DNA of 9,193 nt, taken from NCBI GenBank assembly GCA_031549965.1, contig JAVBPB010000026.1, positions 1 to 9,193 of the forward strand, read 5' to 3'. The notes under the pieces were generated by a model. It was not told the DNA's origin. It made no database searches and saw only the letters and a program-made list of their open reading frames with translations. Source of the DNA: JAVBPB01 sp031549965. GTDB lineage: Bacteria; Bacillota; Clostridia; Lachnospirales; Lachnospiraceae. The stretch's first letter is position 1. Each line of letters starts with the position of its first letter. Positions 1 through 6,390 of this stretch are shown here, piece by piece. A program made the position numbers and the translations under genes.

Positions 1-224
1 TTGCCTCATGGGCTATAAATAAATTTGGAGGACCACTATTTTCACAACTAATGTCCATGTCATATATAGCAGATCCTCAAAATGCAAAGTTTTCAGTAAT
101 TCCTTGGTGGCTTCCAATAGCGGCGTCTGCATTTGCCATGATGATTGGAATTATATCAGGATATTATCCAGCAAAAAGAGCTACAAAGATAAGTGCAATC
201 GAAGCAATGAAAACAGAAAGTTAA
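1..224 (+). CDS. ABC transporter permease, C-terminal end (partial)
   Basis: This is the last 73 codons of a gene that starts outside the window; codons begin at position 3 and the TAA stop is at 222-224. The translation contains a hydrophobic membrane segment (WWLPIAASAFAMMIGIISGY) followed by YPAKRATKISAIEAMKTES. The G-x-YPAxRAxxxxxIEAMxxE ending is the hallmark of the FtsX-like permease domain in MacB/LolC-type ABC transporters, where the last transmembrane helix runs into a short cytoplasmic tail. Such permeases pair with an ATPase usually encoded just upstream, and export peptides or lipids or transmit mechanical force. The substrate cannot be told from this fragment. No clear hairpin terminator follows the stop. 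Confidence 0.85.
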   Translation, partial: ASWAINKFGGPLFSQLMSMSYIADPQNAKFSVIPWWLPIAASAFAMMIGIISGYYPAKRATKISAIEAMKTES

Positions 225-262
225 ATTTCATGTCTATTACTTTTTTTGGGAATAAAGTCGGG

Positions 263-291
263 TGTTCTTTTATTGTTTAATGTGATATAAT
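263..291 (+). promoter_or_regulatory. probable sigma-A promoter for the thioredoxin-like gene
   Basis: A perfect -10 box TATAAT lies at 286-291, with an extended -10 TG at 283-284. The -35 region 17 bases upstream (TGTTCT, 263-268) is poor, which is common when the extended -10 is present. The predicted start near 298 leaves a leader of about 37 bases before the ATG at 335. Confidence 0.6.
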
Positions 292-334
292 GTTAAATGG
301 ATAAACAATAATCCAATTTGATGGAGGAACATTT

Positions 335-598
335 ATGATTATTACAGTAGCTGGTAAGGAAGGAACTAGATTTATTGAGCTATCAAAGAAACTAGAAAGA
401 GTATTAGAATGTTTGAACTTAAGTGCAATTATTAAAAAAGTAAATGAACCAAAAGAATGTAAAAACTTAGGCGTTAGAAGTTTTCCGGTTTTAGTTATTA
501 ATAATAAAGTATTATTAGAATGTAATGATAATTTAAGTATTGACGAATTGATATATGCAATTCAGAAGTTTTATTTTGTTATGAATCAAGTACAATAA
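335..598 (+). CDS. small thioredoxin-fold protein lacking the CXXC motif
   Basis: An 87-residue cytoplasmic protein with a strong GGAGG ribosome binding site about 8 bases before the ATG. The layout matches the small redox-disulfide (TM0996/MTH895-like) thioredoxin family: a first beta strand (MIITVAG), a helix (FIELSKKLERVLECL), then GVRSFPVLVINNKVL, which corresponds to the family's G-V-x-S-x-P-A-L-V-I-D-G-K-V with the cis-proline. The family normally has a GxxCxxC redox site right after strand 1. Here that loop reads AGKEGTRF and has no cysteine. The three cysteines present (Cys25, Cys42, Cys62) are not arranged as CXXC. The protein therefore probably keeps the fold but not classical disulfide chemistry; a binding or structural role is inference. 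The gene stands alone, with its own promoter and a terminator at 601-637. Confidence 0.7.
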   Translation: MIITVAGKEGTRFIELSKKLERVLECLNLSAIIKKVNEPKECKNLGVRSFPVLVINNKVLLECNDNLSIDELIYAIQKFYFVMNQVQ

Positions 599-600
599 GT

Positions 601-637
601 AAAAGTGTAGAATCCTAAAAATTGGTTCTACACTTTT
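601..637. terminator. bidirectional rho-independent terminator
   Basis: A perfect 12-base inverted repeat, AAAAGTGTAGAA (601-612) against TTCTACACTTTT (626-637), with an inner CC/GG pair. An A-tract on the left arm and T-tract on the right arm allow it to work in both directions. It sits between the convergent stops at 598 and 643, so it probably ends both the thioredoxin-like gene and the malic enzyme-DUF4364 unit. Confidence 0.9.
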
Positions 638-642
638 TATAG

Positions 643-1161
643 TTATTTAAGTAAATTTTTCATTAGATAAGCATAAATTTCCTGACTATTTGCACGCCAG
701 TTTTTACATATACTTTCAGCCTGTAATGCAGTGGGAACAGATAAATTGATTTCTAGAATTGGAGTATCATGTTCTAAAACTTTACAGTTAACCATAAATT
801 CTTTGCTAGGTAAGAGAGAAAAATCAGACAAGGTTGAAACCTCTTCTCTTAGGGAATATTTATTCTTTTGTAAATATTCCTTTATATCAGCCTGAATAGC
901 ATAAGGAATCTTATGTCTGAAATATTCAATAGTCTCTTTACCAGTATCAGAAATACGACACAAAGAAATATTACGGCTTGATTCAATAGTAATTAATTCA
1001 GTTTCTGAAAGCTCAGAAAGAGAAGTTTGTAAACTAAAATAGTTAGTGTAATCCCTCCCCAATAAAAAGTCAGATACTTGTGCAGTAGTCAGAGGAAAAG
1101 TAACCGAATCTAACATATATAAAATCATTAATTTATATAAAGTAATTGGGTCTGAACTCAT
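643..1161 (-). CDS. DUF4364 family protein
   Basis: A 172-residue soluble protein recognised as the DUF4364 family of Clostridia, at normal family length. The first ~85 residues (DPITLYKLMILYMLD, then AQVSDFLL, YTNYFSLQTSLSELSETELI, and ISDTGKETIEYF) read like a winged-helix domain: three helices, then a wing ending in the S-x-x-G-x-x-x-I-x-x-F pattern seen in PadR/MarR-like regulators. The second half is predicted beta-rich with no recognised catalytic motif. Winged-helix folding and DNA binding are inference; the family has no settled function. The start has a good AAGGAAG site about 6 bases upstream and lies 17 bases after the malic enzyme stop, so the two genes are very likely cotranscribed. 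Confidence 0.85.
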   Translation of the reverse strand: MSSDPITLYKLMILYMLDSVTFPLTTAQVSDFLLGRDYTNYFSLQTSLSELSETELITIESSRNISLCRISDTGKETIEYFRHKIPYAIQADIKEYLQKNKYSLREEVSTLSDFSLLPSKEFMVNCKVLEHDTPILEINLSVPTALQAESICKNWRANSQEIYAYLMKNLLK

Positions 1162-1178
1162 ACATAACTTCCTTTCAA

Positions 1179-2330
1179 TTAAATATTACAATTTTTTACG
1201 GCTAAACTTACGGCATCAGCAATTCTTTTATCAAACGGTTCGGGCATAATTTTATCAATACATAATTCTTCATCAGAAACAAGATTTGCTATTGCATTGG
1301 CAGCAGAAAGCTTCATTTCATCGGTTATTTTAGAGGCACGGCACTCAAGTGCTCCTTTAAAGATACCAGGAAAAGCTACAACATTATTGATTTGATTATT
1401 AAAATCAGAGCGTCCGGTACCTACAATAAAAGCACCTGCTTCTTTAGCCACATCAGGCATAATCTCTGGATTAGGATTTGCCATAGCAAAAACTACGCTT
1501 TTATCATTCATGGAAGAAACCATTTCTTTTGTAACAATATTTGGTGCAGATACCCCAATAAAAATATCACTGCCTGACATGGCATCAGATAAGGAACCTG
1601 TAACTTCATAAGGATTAGTTACTAAAACCATTTTTTTCTGCATAGTATTTAAATTTTTTGATTCCTTTGATAAAATACCTGATATATCACATAAAATAAT
1701 ATTTTTAAATCCATAGCTTAATAATAATTTAGTAATTGCAATCCCAGCTGAACCAGCACCATTTACAACAATTTTACATTCCTCTATAGGTTTTTTTGTC
1801 AGCTTTAATGCATTAATTAGAGCGGCTAAAACTACAATGGCAGTACCATGCTGATCGTCATGAAATACAGGAATATCAAGAAGCTCATTAAGTCTGTCTT
1901 CAATTTCAAAACATCTTGGTGCAGATATGTCTTCTAAATTGATCCCACCAAATCCTGGTGAAATATTTACAATAGTTTTAATAATTTCTTCCGTATCTTG
2001 AGTGTTAAGGCATATTGGAAAAGCATTAACCCCGCCAAATTCTTTAAATAAAACAGCCTTTCCTTCCATAACAGGCATTGCAGCAAAGGGGCCTATATTA
2101 CCAAGTCCAAGAACAGCACTGCCATCAGATACAACTAATACAGTATTTGATTTAATAGTATATTTATATGCAGCATCTTTATCGGCAGCAATAACTTCAC
2201 AAGGTCTTGCTACCCCCGGAGTATATGAAAGTGCTAAATCTTCTCTGGTTTGAAGCTTACACTTTGAGGTGATGGATATTTTACCAGCCCATTCCTCATG
2301 TGACTTTAAAGATAATTCATATGTATTCAT
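1179..2330 (-). CDS. malic enzyme, probably NAD-dependent
   Basis: Oxidatively decarboxylates (S)-malate to pyruvate and CO2 with reduction of NAD(P). The product has 383 residues when started at the ATG at 2330-2328, the length of the short bacterial type. Numbered from that Met, visible features are SYTPGVARPC with the catalytic Tyr near 36, MEGKAVLFKEFGGVNAFP with the catalytic Lys near 91, metal-binding acidic residues in NLEDISAPRCF (133-134) and FHDDQHGTA (158-159), and the dinucleotide loop GAGSAG (191-196). An acidic residue (LCDISG) ends the next strand, which favours NAD over NADP. An upstream in-frame TTG (2339-2337) would abut the AAGGA site directly, whereas the ATG sits 9 bases from it, so the ATG is preferred. 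There is no phosphotransacetylase-like extension. It is first gene of the unit with DUF4364. Confidence 0.93.
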   Translation of the reverse strand: MNTYELSLKSHEEWAGKISITSKCKLQTREDLALSYTPGVARPCEVIAADKDAAYKYTIKSNTVLVVSDGSAVLGLGNIGPFAAMPVMEGKAVLFKEFGGVNAFPICLNTQDTEEIIKTIVNISPGFGGINLEDISAPRCFEIEDRLNELLDIPVFHDDQHGTAIVVLAALINALKLTKKPIEECKIVVNGAGSAGIAITKLLLSYGFKNIILCDISGILSKESKNLNTMQKKMVLVTNPYEVTGSLSDAMSGSDIFIGVSAPNIVTKEMVSSMNDKSVVFAMANPNPEIMPDVAKEAGAFIVGTGRSDFNNQINNVVAFPGIFKGALECRASKITDEMKLSAANAIANLVSDEELCIDKIMPEPFDKRIADAVSLAVKNCNI

Positions 2331-2367
2331 TATAATCAATCCTTATTTTATTTTTTTACATGATGTT

Positions 2368-2396
2368 ATGATAGCATTTATTAAAACTTTATTCAA
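2368..2396 (-). promoter_or_regulatory. promoter of the malic enzyme-DUF4364 unit
   Basis: Read on the minus strand: -35 TTGAAT (2396-2391), a 17-base spacer, -10 TATCAT (2373-2368), and an extended -10 TG just before it. The expected transcript start near 2361 gives a leader of about 30 bases before the ATG at 2330. Confidence 0.7.
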
Positions 2397-2417
2397 GGAA
2401 AAAAATTTATAAAGTAC

Positions 2418-2446
2418 TTTCCTTTTTGTGCTAAAGTGTGTATAAT
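2418..2446 (+). promoter_or_regulatory. likely rho promoter
   Basis: A perfect TATAAT at 2441-2446 lies upstream of rho. The sequence 17 bases upstream (2418-2423) does not match TTGACA well, so the call rests on the -10 box and the position. It would give a leader of about 130 bases, long enough for the autogenous control known for rho in other bacteria. Confidence 0.45.
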
Positions 2447-2475
2447 AATAATATTAAGATTAGAGCAACAAAATT

Positions 2476-2494
2476 TTAGCTTTTGTAAAGCTAA
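2476..2494 (+). repeat. perfect small hairpin in the rho leader
   Basis: TTAGCTTT (2476-2483) and AAAGCTAA (2487-2494) form a perfect 8-base-pair stem with a 3-base loop. No T-run follows, so it is not an intrinsic terminator as it stands. The rest of the 2340-2585 region is A/T-rich leader with one C5 run at 2546-2550 and the AAAGGAG site of rho at 2571-2577. Confidence 0.5.
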
Positions 2495-2585
2495 TCATAC
2501 TAATTAAAATCAAAATAACTATTTCGTAGTGCATATCTGTTTTGACCCCCAAAAATGAGAAAAGCAATGAAAAGGAGCAAATTAA

Positions 2586-4055
2586 ATGAATGAACTGTAT
2601 CAAAGTATGTCTTTAGTTCAACTGCGAGAAATTGCAAAAGAGAAGGGAATTAAGCATATAGCAGCTTTAAGAAAACCTGATCTTATATCTGCCATACTAG
2701 GCTCTGAAAGTGAGCAATCAGATGAAAAAGATCCAGAAGAGCAATTAAATAAAAATACCAATATAAAGGATAGCATAAAAAACGAAAAGTCTTCACATAA
2801 TGAGACCCAAATAAATGACTCAAACACAGAAAGAGTTCAAAATAAACCAGAAAGTAATAACTTTAATGATACATCAAACGATAATAAAAGAACAGTTCCA
2901 ACCGAAATGGATCAATTAGACAGCGGTGAGTCAAGAGAAGGAATTTTAGAGGTTATGAGTGACGGATATGGGTTTATCAGATGTGAAAACTATCTGCCAG
3001 GGGAAAATGATGTTTATATTTCACCTGCCCAAATAAGACGTTTTAACTTAAAAACAGGAGATATTGTTAACGGCAATACAAGAATAAGAACACAAAATGA
3101 AAAATTCAGTGCATTGTTATATGTGAAATCTGTTAACGGATACCATCCATCAGAAGCACAAAAAAGAAAGAGATTTGAAGATTTAACACCTATTTTTCCA
3201 AATCAAAGAATAAGACTTGAGATGCCTGGTGGCTCTGTTGCCATGAGAATTGTGGATATAGTTTCTCCAATTGGAAAAGGACAAAGAGGTATGATTGTAT
3301 CTCAGCCTAAGGTTGGTAAAACAACCCTCTTAAAACAAATAGCCAAATCAATTACACATAACCATCCTGAAGTAAAATTAATTGTTTTATTAATAGATGA
3401 AAGACCAGAAGAAGTAACTGACATTAAAGAATCTATAGAGGGAAAGAATGTTGAAGTTATTTATTCGACTTTTGATGAACTTCCTGACAACCATAAAAGA
3501 GTTTCTGAAATGGTTATAGAAAGAGCAAAAAGACTGGTAGAACATAAGAAAGATGTTGTTATCCTCCTTGATAGTATTACAAGACTAGCAAGAGCATATA
3601 ACTTAACAGTTCCCCCAAGTGGCAGAACTTTATCCGGTGGTTTAGACCCTGCTGCACTTCATATGCCAAAGCGTTTCTTTGGTGCTGCCAGAAATATGAG
3701 AGAAGGGGGAAGCCTTACTGTTTTGGCAACAGCCCTTGTTGATACTGGAAGTAAGATGGATGATGTAGTTTTTGAAGAATTTAAAGGTACAGGTAATATG
3801 GAATTAGTACTTGATCGAAACCTTTCAGAAAAAAGAATTTTTCCAGCCGTGGACCTTTTAAAATCCAGTACCAGAAGGGATGATTTATTACTTAATCAGG
3901 GTGAAATAGAAGCTACTTATCTAATGAGAAAAGCATTTAGCGGATTAAAGTCTGACGAATCTGCTGAAAGAGTATTAGATTTGTTTATTAAAACGAAAAA
4001 CAATGCTGAATTTGTAGAGATGATTAAAAAAACAAGAATTAGTTATCCAAATTAA
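2586..4055 (+). CDS. rho: transcription termination factor Rho
   Basis: A hexameric RNA helicase/ATPase that binds nascent RNA and releases it from RNA polymerase; 489 residues. Domains: N-terminal helix-extension-helix (about 1-40, LVQLREIAKEKGI), a low-complexity acidic and Asn-rich insert (about 41-115), a cold-shock-type primary RNA-binding domain (about 116-185, with DGYGFIRCEN), then the RecA-like motor. Seen in the motor: Walker A QPKVGKTT (240-247), the DERPEE loop with the catalytic Glu (271-276), Walker B VVILLDSITR (324-333), the Q-loop region LSGGLDPAALHMPKRFFGAA and the R-loop region GTGNMELVLDR. E. coli Rho has about 419 residues and the excess is mostly the insert. The start is set by AAAGGAG 8 bases upstream. 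No terminator lies between its stop and the rpmE promoter, so some readthrough into rpmE is possible. Confidence 0.98.
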   Translation: MNELYQSMSLVQLREIAKEKGIKHIAALRKPDLISAILGSESEQSDEKDPEEQLNKNTNIKDSIKNEKSSHNETQINDSNTERVQNKPESNNFNDTSNDNKRTVPTEMDQLDSGESREGILEVMSDGYGFIRCENYLPGENDVYISPAQIRRFNLKTGDIVNGNTRIRTQNEKFSALLYVKSVNGYHPSEAQKRKRFEDLTPIFPNQRIRLEMPGGSVAMRIVDIVSPIGKGQRGMIVSQPKVGKTTLLKQIAKSITHNHPEVKLIVLLIDERPEEVTDIKESIEGKNVEVIYSTFDELPDNHKRVSEMVIERAKRLVEHKKDVVILLDSITRLARAYNLTVPPSGRTLSGGLDPAALHMPKRFFGAARNMREGGSLTVLATALVDTGSKMDDVVFEEFKGTGNMELVLDRNLSEKRIFPAVDLLKSSTRRDDLLLNQGEIEATYLMRKAFSGLKSDESAERVLDLFIKTKNNAEFVEMIKKTRISYPN

Positions 4056-4065
4056 AAAAATAGTA

Positions 4066-4094
4066 TTGCATTAGAAGACAAACTATGATACAAT
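4066..4094 (+). promoter_or_regulatory. rpmE promoter
   Basis: -35 TTGCAT (4066-4071), exactly 17 bases, -10 TACAAT (4089-4094), with an extended -10 TG at 4086-4087. It lies just after the rho stop and predicts a transcript start near 4101, leaving a leader of about 145 bases before rpmE. Confidence 0.7.
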
Positions 4095-4121
4095 AAAAAA
4101 GCTGTTTAAAAGAAAATAAGA

Positions 4122-4211
4122 TTGACTAATGAACTGCTCAGAAATTAGTTTGACAGTATTTAGGTCTTTTGAATGCTTGTCCAATTTATTTCTGAACAGT
4201 TCCTAGGTCAA
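4122..4211 (+). repeat. long imperfect inverted repeat in the rpmE leader
   Basis: Arms of 34 bases (4122-4155 and 4178-4211) match at 26 of 34 positions and enclose a 22-base loop. The best core pairs GAACTG-N-TCAGAAAT with its complement. One mismatch is a G-U pair in RNA, so the fold should be stable. It is followed by only CTTTTAT, a weak T-tract. It may be a regulatory leader structure or a relic of a small inverted-repeat mobile element. Confidence 0.7.
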
Positions 4212-4245
4212 CTTTTATACCATGATTTTGTAAAGAGGTGAAAAC

Positions 4246-4455
4246 ATGAGAGAAGGAATACATCCAAAATATCATCAAGCCAAAGTAGTTTGTAACTGTG
4301 GCAATGAATTCGTAACTGGTTCAACAAAAGAAAATATTCACGTAGAAATTTGTTCAAAATGTCATTCATTCTACACAGGTCAGCAAAAAGCTGCTGCTGC
4401 ACGTGGAGCAATTGACAAGTTTAACCGTAAATATGGTTTAAGTGAGAATAAATAG
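4246..4455 (+). CDS. rpmE: 50S ribosomal protein L31, zinc-binding type
   Basis: A 69-residue basic protein of the large ribosomal subunit, placed at the bridge to the small subunit. It begins MREGIHPKYH and carries the four zinc ligands of the C+ form: Cys16 and Cys18 (CNC) and Cys36 and Cys39 (CSKC). FYTGQQK and the basic tail are typical of the family. The C+ form is the one usually made in zinc-replete cells and replaced by a C-minus paralogue under zinc limitation; no paralogue is seen here. The start follows AGAGGTG by about 8 bases. It has its own promoter and structured leader upstream and a terminator downstream, so it can be transcribed alone. Confidence 0.97.
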   Translation: MREGIHPKYHQAKVVCNCGNEFVTGSTKENIHVEICSKCHSFYTGQQKAAAARGAIDKFNRKYGLSENK

Positions 4456-4462
4456 TGAAAGT

Positions 4463-4495
4463 TAGGTTGAGGTTTTTTAATCTCAACCTATTTTT
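4463..4495 (+). terminator. intrinsic terminator after rpmE
   Basis: TAGGTTGAG (4463-4471) pairs with CTCAACCTA (4482-4490) in a perfect 9-base-pair stem with a 10-base loop, followed by TTTTT (4491-4495). It lies between rpmE and the DUF1385 gene. No clear promoter is visible in the 27 bases left before the next start, so partial readthrough probably feeds the downstream genes. Confidence 0.85.
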
Positions 4496-4521
4496 GAATA
4501 TTTAAAGAAAGCGGTGAGTAT

Positions 4522-5508
4522 ATGAAATCATCTGGAATTGGCGGTCAGGCAGTTATTGAAGGCGTAATGATGAAAAATAAGGACAAATACGCCATTGCAG
4601 TCAGAAAGCCAGATAATGAAATAGAAGTTGAAATTAAAGACTATGTAAGTTTTTCAGATAAACATAAAATACTAAAATTACCAATATTAAGAGGTATATT
4701 TGCATTTGCAGAATCTATGATAATTGGTATGAAAACATTAACATATTCAGCAAGTTTTTTTGAGGAAGAAGACCCATCAGTAGAGCCTTCAAAATTTGAA
4801 AAAAAATTAGAAAGCATTTTTAAGGACAAAACTGAAAGTGTAATGATGGGATTTACTGTTGTTATAGCAATTTTACTTGCAGTTGGATTATTTATGGTTC
4901 TTCCATATTATATTGCTGCATTTTTTGAAAATAAAATTAATTCGCCGATGCTTTTAGCTCTTGTAGAAGGGCTTATCAGAATTTTTATGTTTGTGGCATA
5001 TGTGCTTTGCATATCCCAAATGAAAGATATAAAAAGAGTATTTATGTATCATGGTGCTGAACATAAGGTAATAAACTGCATTGAAAGAGGAAAAGAGCTT
5101 AATGTAAGAAACGCAAAAAGACAATCAAGACTTCATAAAAGATGCGGAACGAGTTTTATGTTAATAGTAATGGTTGTAAGTGTTTTGTTTTTCATGTTTA
5201 TTAGAGTAGAAACTCCTTGGCTTAGAGTTGTATTTAGAATATTATTAGTTCCTTTTATAGCAGGTGTTTCATATGAATTTATAAAACTTGCAGGAAGAAG
5301 TGAATCTAAAATAGTTTCTATTTTAAGTACACCGGGATTGTGGTTACAAAACTTAACTACAAAAGAGCCAGATAAAGAAATGCTTGAGGTTGCAATAAGA
5401 TCAGTTGAGGCTGTTTTCGACTGGAAACAATATTTTGAAGACAATGGATTCAATCTGTCAGCAGATGATGAAGTAAAAGAAATAAAAGTAAGAAAAAGCA
5501 GGCAGTAA
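4522..5508 (+). CDS. DUF1385 family membrane protein
   Basis: A 328-residue membrane protein of the DUF1385 family, common in Clostridia next to rpmE, prmC and prfA. Visible hallmarks are the N-terminal GIGGQAVIEGVMM, the HGAEHK motif (177-182) and RLHKRCGTSF (203-212), with conserved His, Glu and Cys that suggest metal binding. About four hydrophobic segments are seen, near 109-133, 143-165, 211-228 and 233-255; HGAEHK lies in the loop between the second and third. The family is sometimes described as predicted metal-dependent enzymes, but no reaction is established and I do not assign one. A GCGGTGAG site precedes the ATG. Its stop is 2 bases before prmC, so the two are translationally coupled or nearly so. 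Confidence 0.9.
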   Translation: MKSSGIGGQAVIEGVMMKNKDKYAIAVRKPDNEIEVEIKDYVSFSDKHKILKLPILRGIFAFAESMIIGMKTLTYSASFFEEEDPSVEPSKFEKKLESIFKDKTESVMMGFTVVIAILLAVGLFMVLPYYIAAFFENKINSPMLLALVEGLIRIFMFVAYVLCISQMKDIKRVFMYHGAEHKVINCIERGKELNVRNAKRQSRLHKRCGTSFMLIVMVVSVLFFMFIRVETPWLRVVFRILLVPFIAGVSYEFIKLAGRSESKIVSILSTPGLWLQNLTTKEPDKEMLEVAIRSVEAVFDWKQYFEDNGFNLSADDEVKEIKVRKSRQ

Positions 5509-5510
5509 CC

Positions 5511-6356
5511 ATGAATAATGTTATGACTATAGAAGATGTACTAAAAGAAGGAGAAAAACGGCTTTTGGAATCTGGCATAGATGATTTTAGGTTAGATGCA
5601 TGGTACTTATTAGAAAGTGTTCTTAATATAACAAAAACCAACTATTTAATAAATAGAACAAAAAAAATAGAAAATATAGATTATTTAAAATATTTTGAAT
5701 TAATACAAAAAAGATGTGAAAGAATACCATTAGCATATATTCTAAACGAGCAGGAATTTATGGGATTAAAATTCTTCATAAATGAAAATGTATTAATACC
5801 AAGGCAGGATACGGAGATATTAGTAGAAGAGGTACTAAAATACTCTAATTCAAAATCCATAATAGATATGTGTACAGGAAGTGGATGTATAATAATTAGT
5901 ATCTTAAAACATTCAATTAAAAGTTTTGGGATTGGTGTAGACATATCAAGCAAAGCAATAGAAGTTGCAAAGCACAATGCGATACTAAATGATTTAAACC
6001 AAATGGAATTTATAGAAAGTGATTTATTTACAAATATAAATCAAAAATTTGATATTATAGTATCTAACCCCCCTTATATAAAAACAGATATAATAAAAGA
6101 CCTAATGCCGGAAGTTCTTCATGAACCTGCCAATGCGTTAGATGGACATAAGGATGGTCTATATTTTTATAAAGAAATTATTTCAAATGCAGAGTTTTAC
6201 TTAAATAGCAATGGAAGAATCTTTTTTGAAATAGGATATGATCAATCGGAAGAAGTAACAAAATTACTTGAAGAATATAAATTTAAAAATATAAAAGTAA
6301 TAAAGGATTATGCAGGATTAGACAGAGTAGTACATGGGCAACTAAAAACCAATTAA
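5511..6356 (+). CDS. prmC: peptide chain release factor N5-glutamine methyltransferase
   Basis: Transfers a methyl group from S-adenosylmethionine to the side-chain amide of the GGQ glutamine in release factors, raising termination efficiency. 281 residues, normal for the family. Domains: an N-terminal helical domain (about 1-75) that contacts the release factor, then a class I methyltransferase fold. Motifs: PRQDTE (97-102), the SAM loop DMCTGSGCI (119-127), the acidic end of strand 2 GVDIS (142-146), and the catalytic NPPY (186-189) that holds the target amide. The start is 2 bases after the DUF1385 stop and has only a weak site, consistent with translational coupling. A second ATG is at 5523 without a better site. 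Its substrate PrfA is encoded 34 bases downstream. Confidence 0.95.
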   Translation: MNNVMTIEDVLKEGEKRLLESGIDDFRLDAWYLLESVLNITKTNYLINRTKKIENIDYLKYFELIQKRCERIPLAYILNEQEFMGLKFFINENVLIPRQDTEILVEEVLKYSNSKSIIDMCTGSGCIIISILKHSIKSFGIGVDISSKAIEVAKHNAILNDLNQMEFIESDLFTNINQKFDIIVSNPPYIKTDIIKDLMPEVLHEPANALDGHKDGLYFYKEIISNAEFYLNSNGRIFFEIGYDQSEEVTKLLEEYKFKNIKVIKDYAGLDRVVHGQLKTN

Positions 6357-6390
6357 GTCCTGTAGCAAATTTTTAATCGGAGGAAATTTA

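Noticed and set aside
1392..2253. Plus-strand ORFs of 61 and 83 codons inside the malic enzyme gene.
   Set aside because: They are antisense shadows of a clearly conserved gene, with no ribosome binding site or recognisable protein.
2331..2339. TTG start giving a malic enzyme three residues longer.
   Set aside because: The AAGGA site would abut the TTG with no spacing; the ATG at 2330 has a proper 9-base spacing.
2555..2593. A 12-codon upstream ORF (MRKAMKRSKLNE) overlapping the rho start.
   Set aside because: It has no ribosome binding site ahead of its ATG (ACCCCCAAAA) and it spans the real rho site by chance; short ORFs like this are expected in AT-rich DNA.
4122..4211. Reading the rpmE leader repeat as the rho terminator.
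   Set aside because: It lies downstream of the rpmE promoter, the arms are far longer than a terminator stem, and only a weak CTTTTAT follows.
5133..5977. Minus-strand ORFs of 63-106 codons across DUF1385 and prmC.
   Set aside because: Antisense to conserved genes; their translations are low in recognisable motifs and lack start signals.
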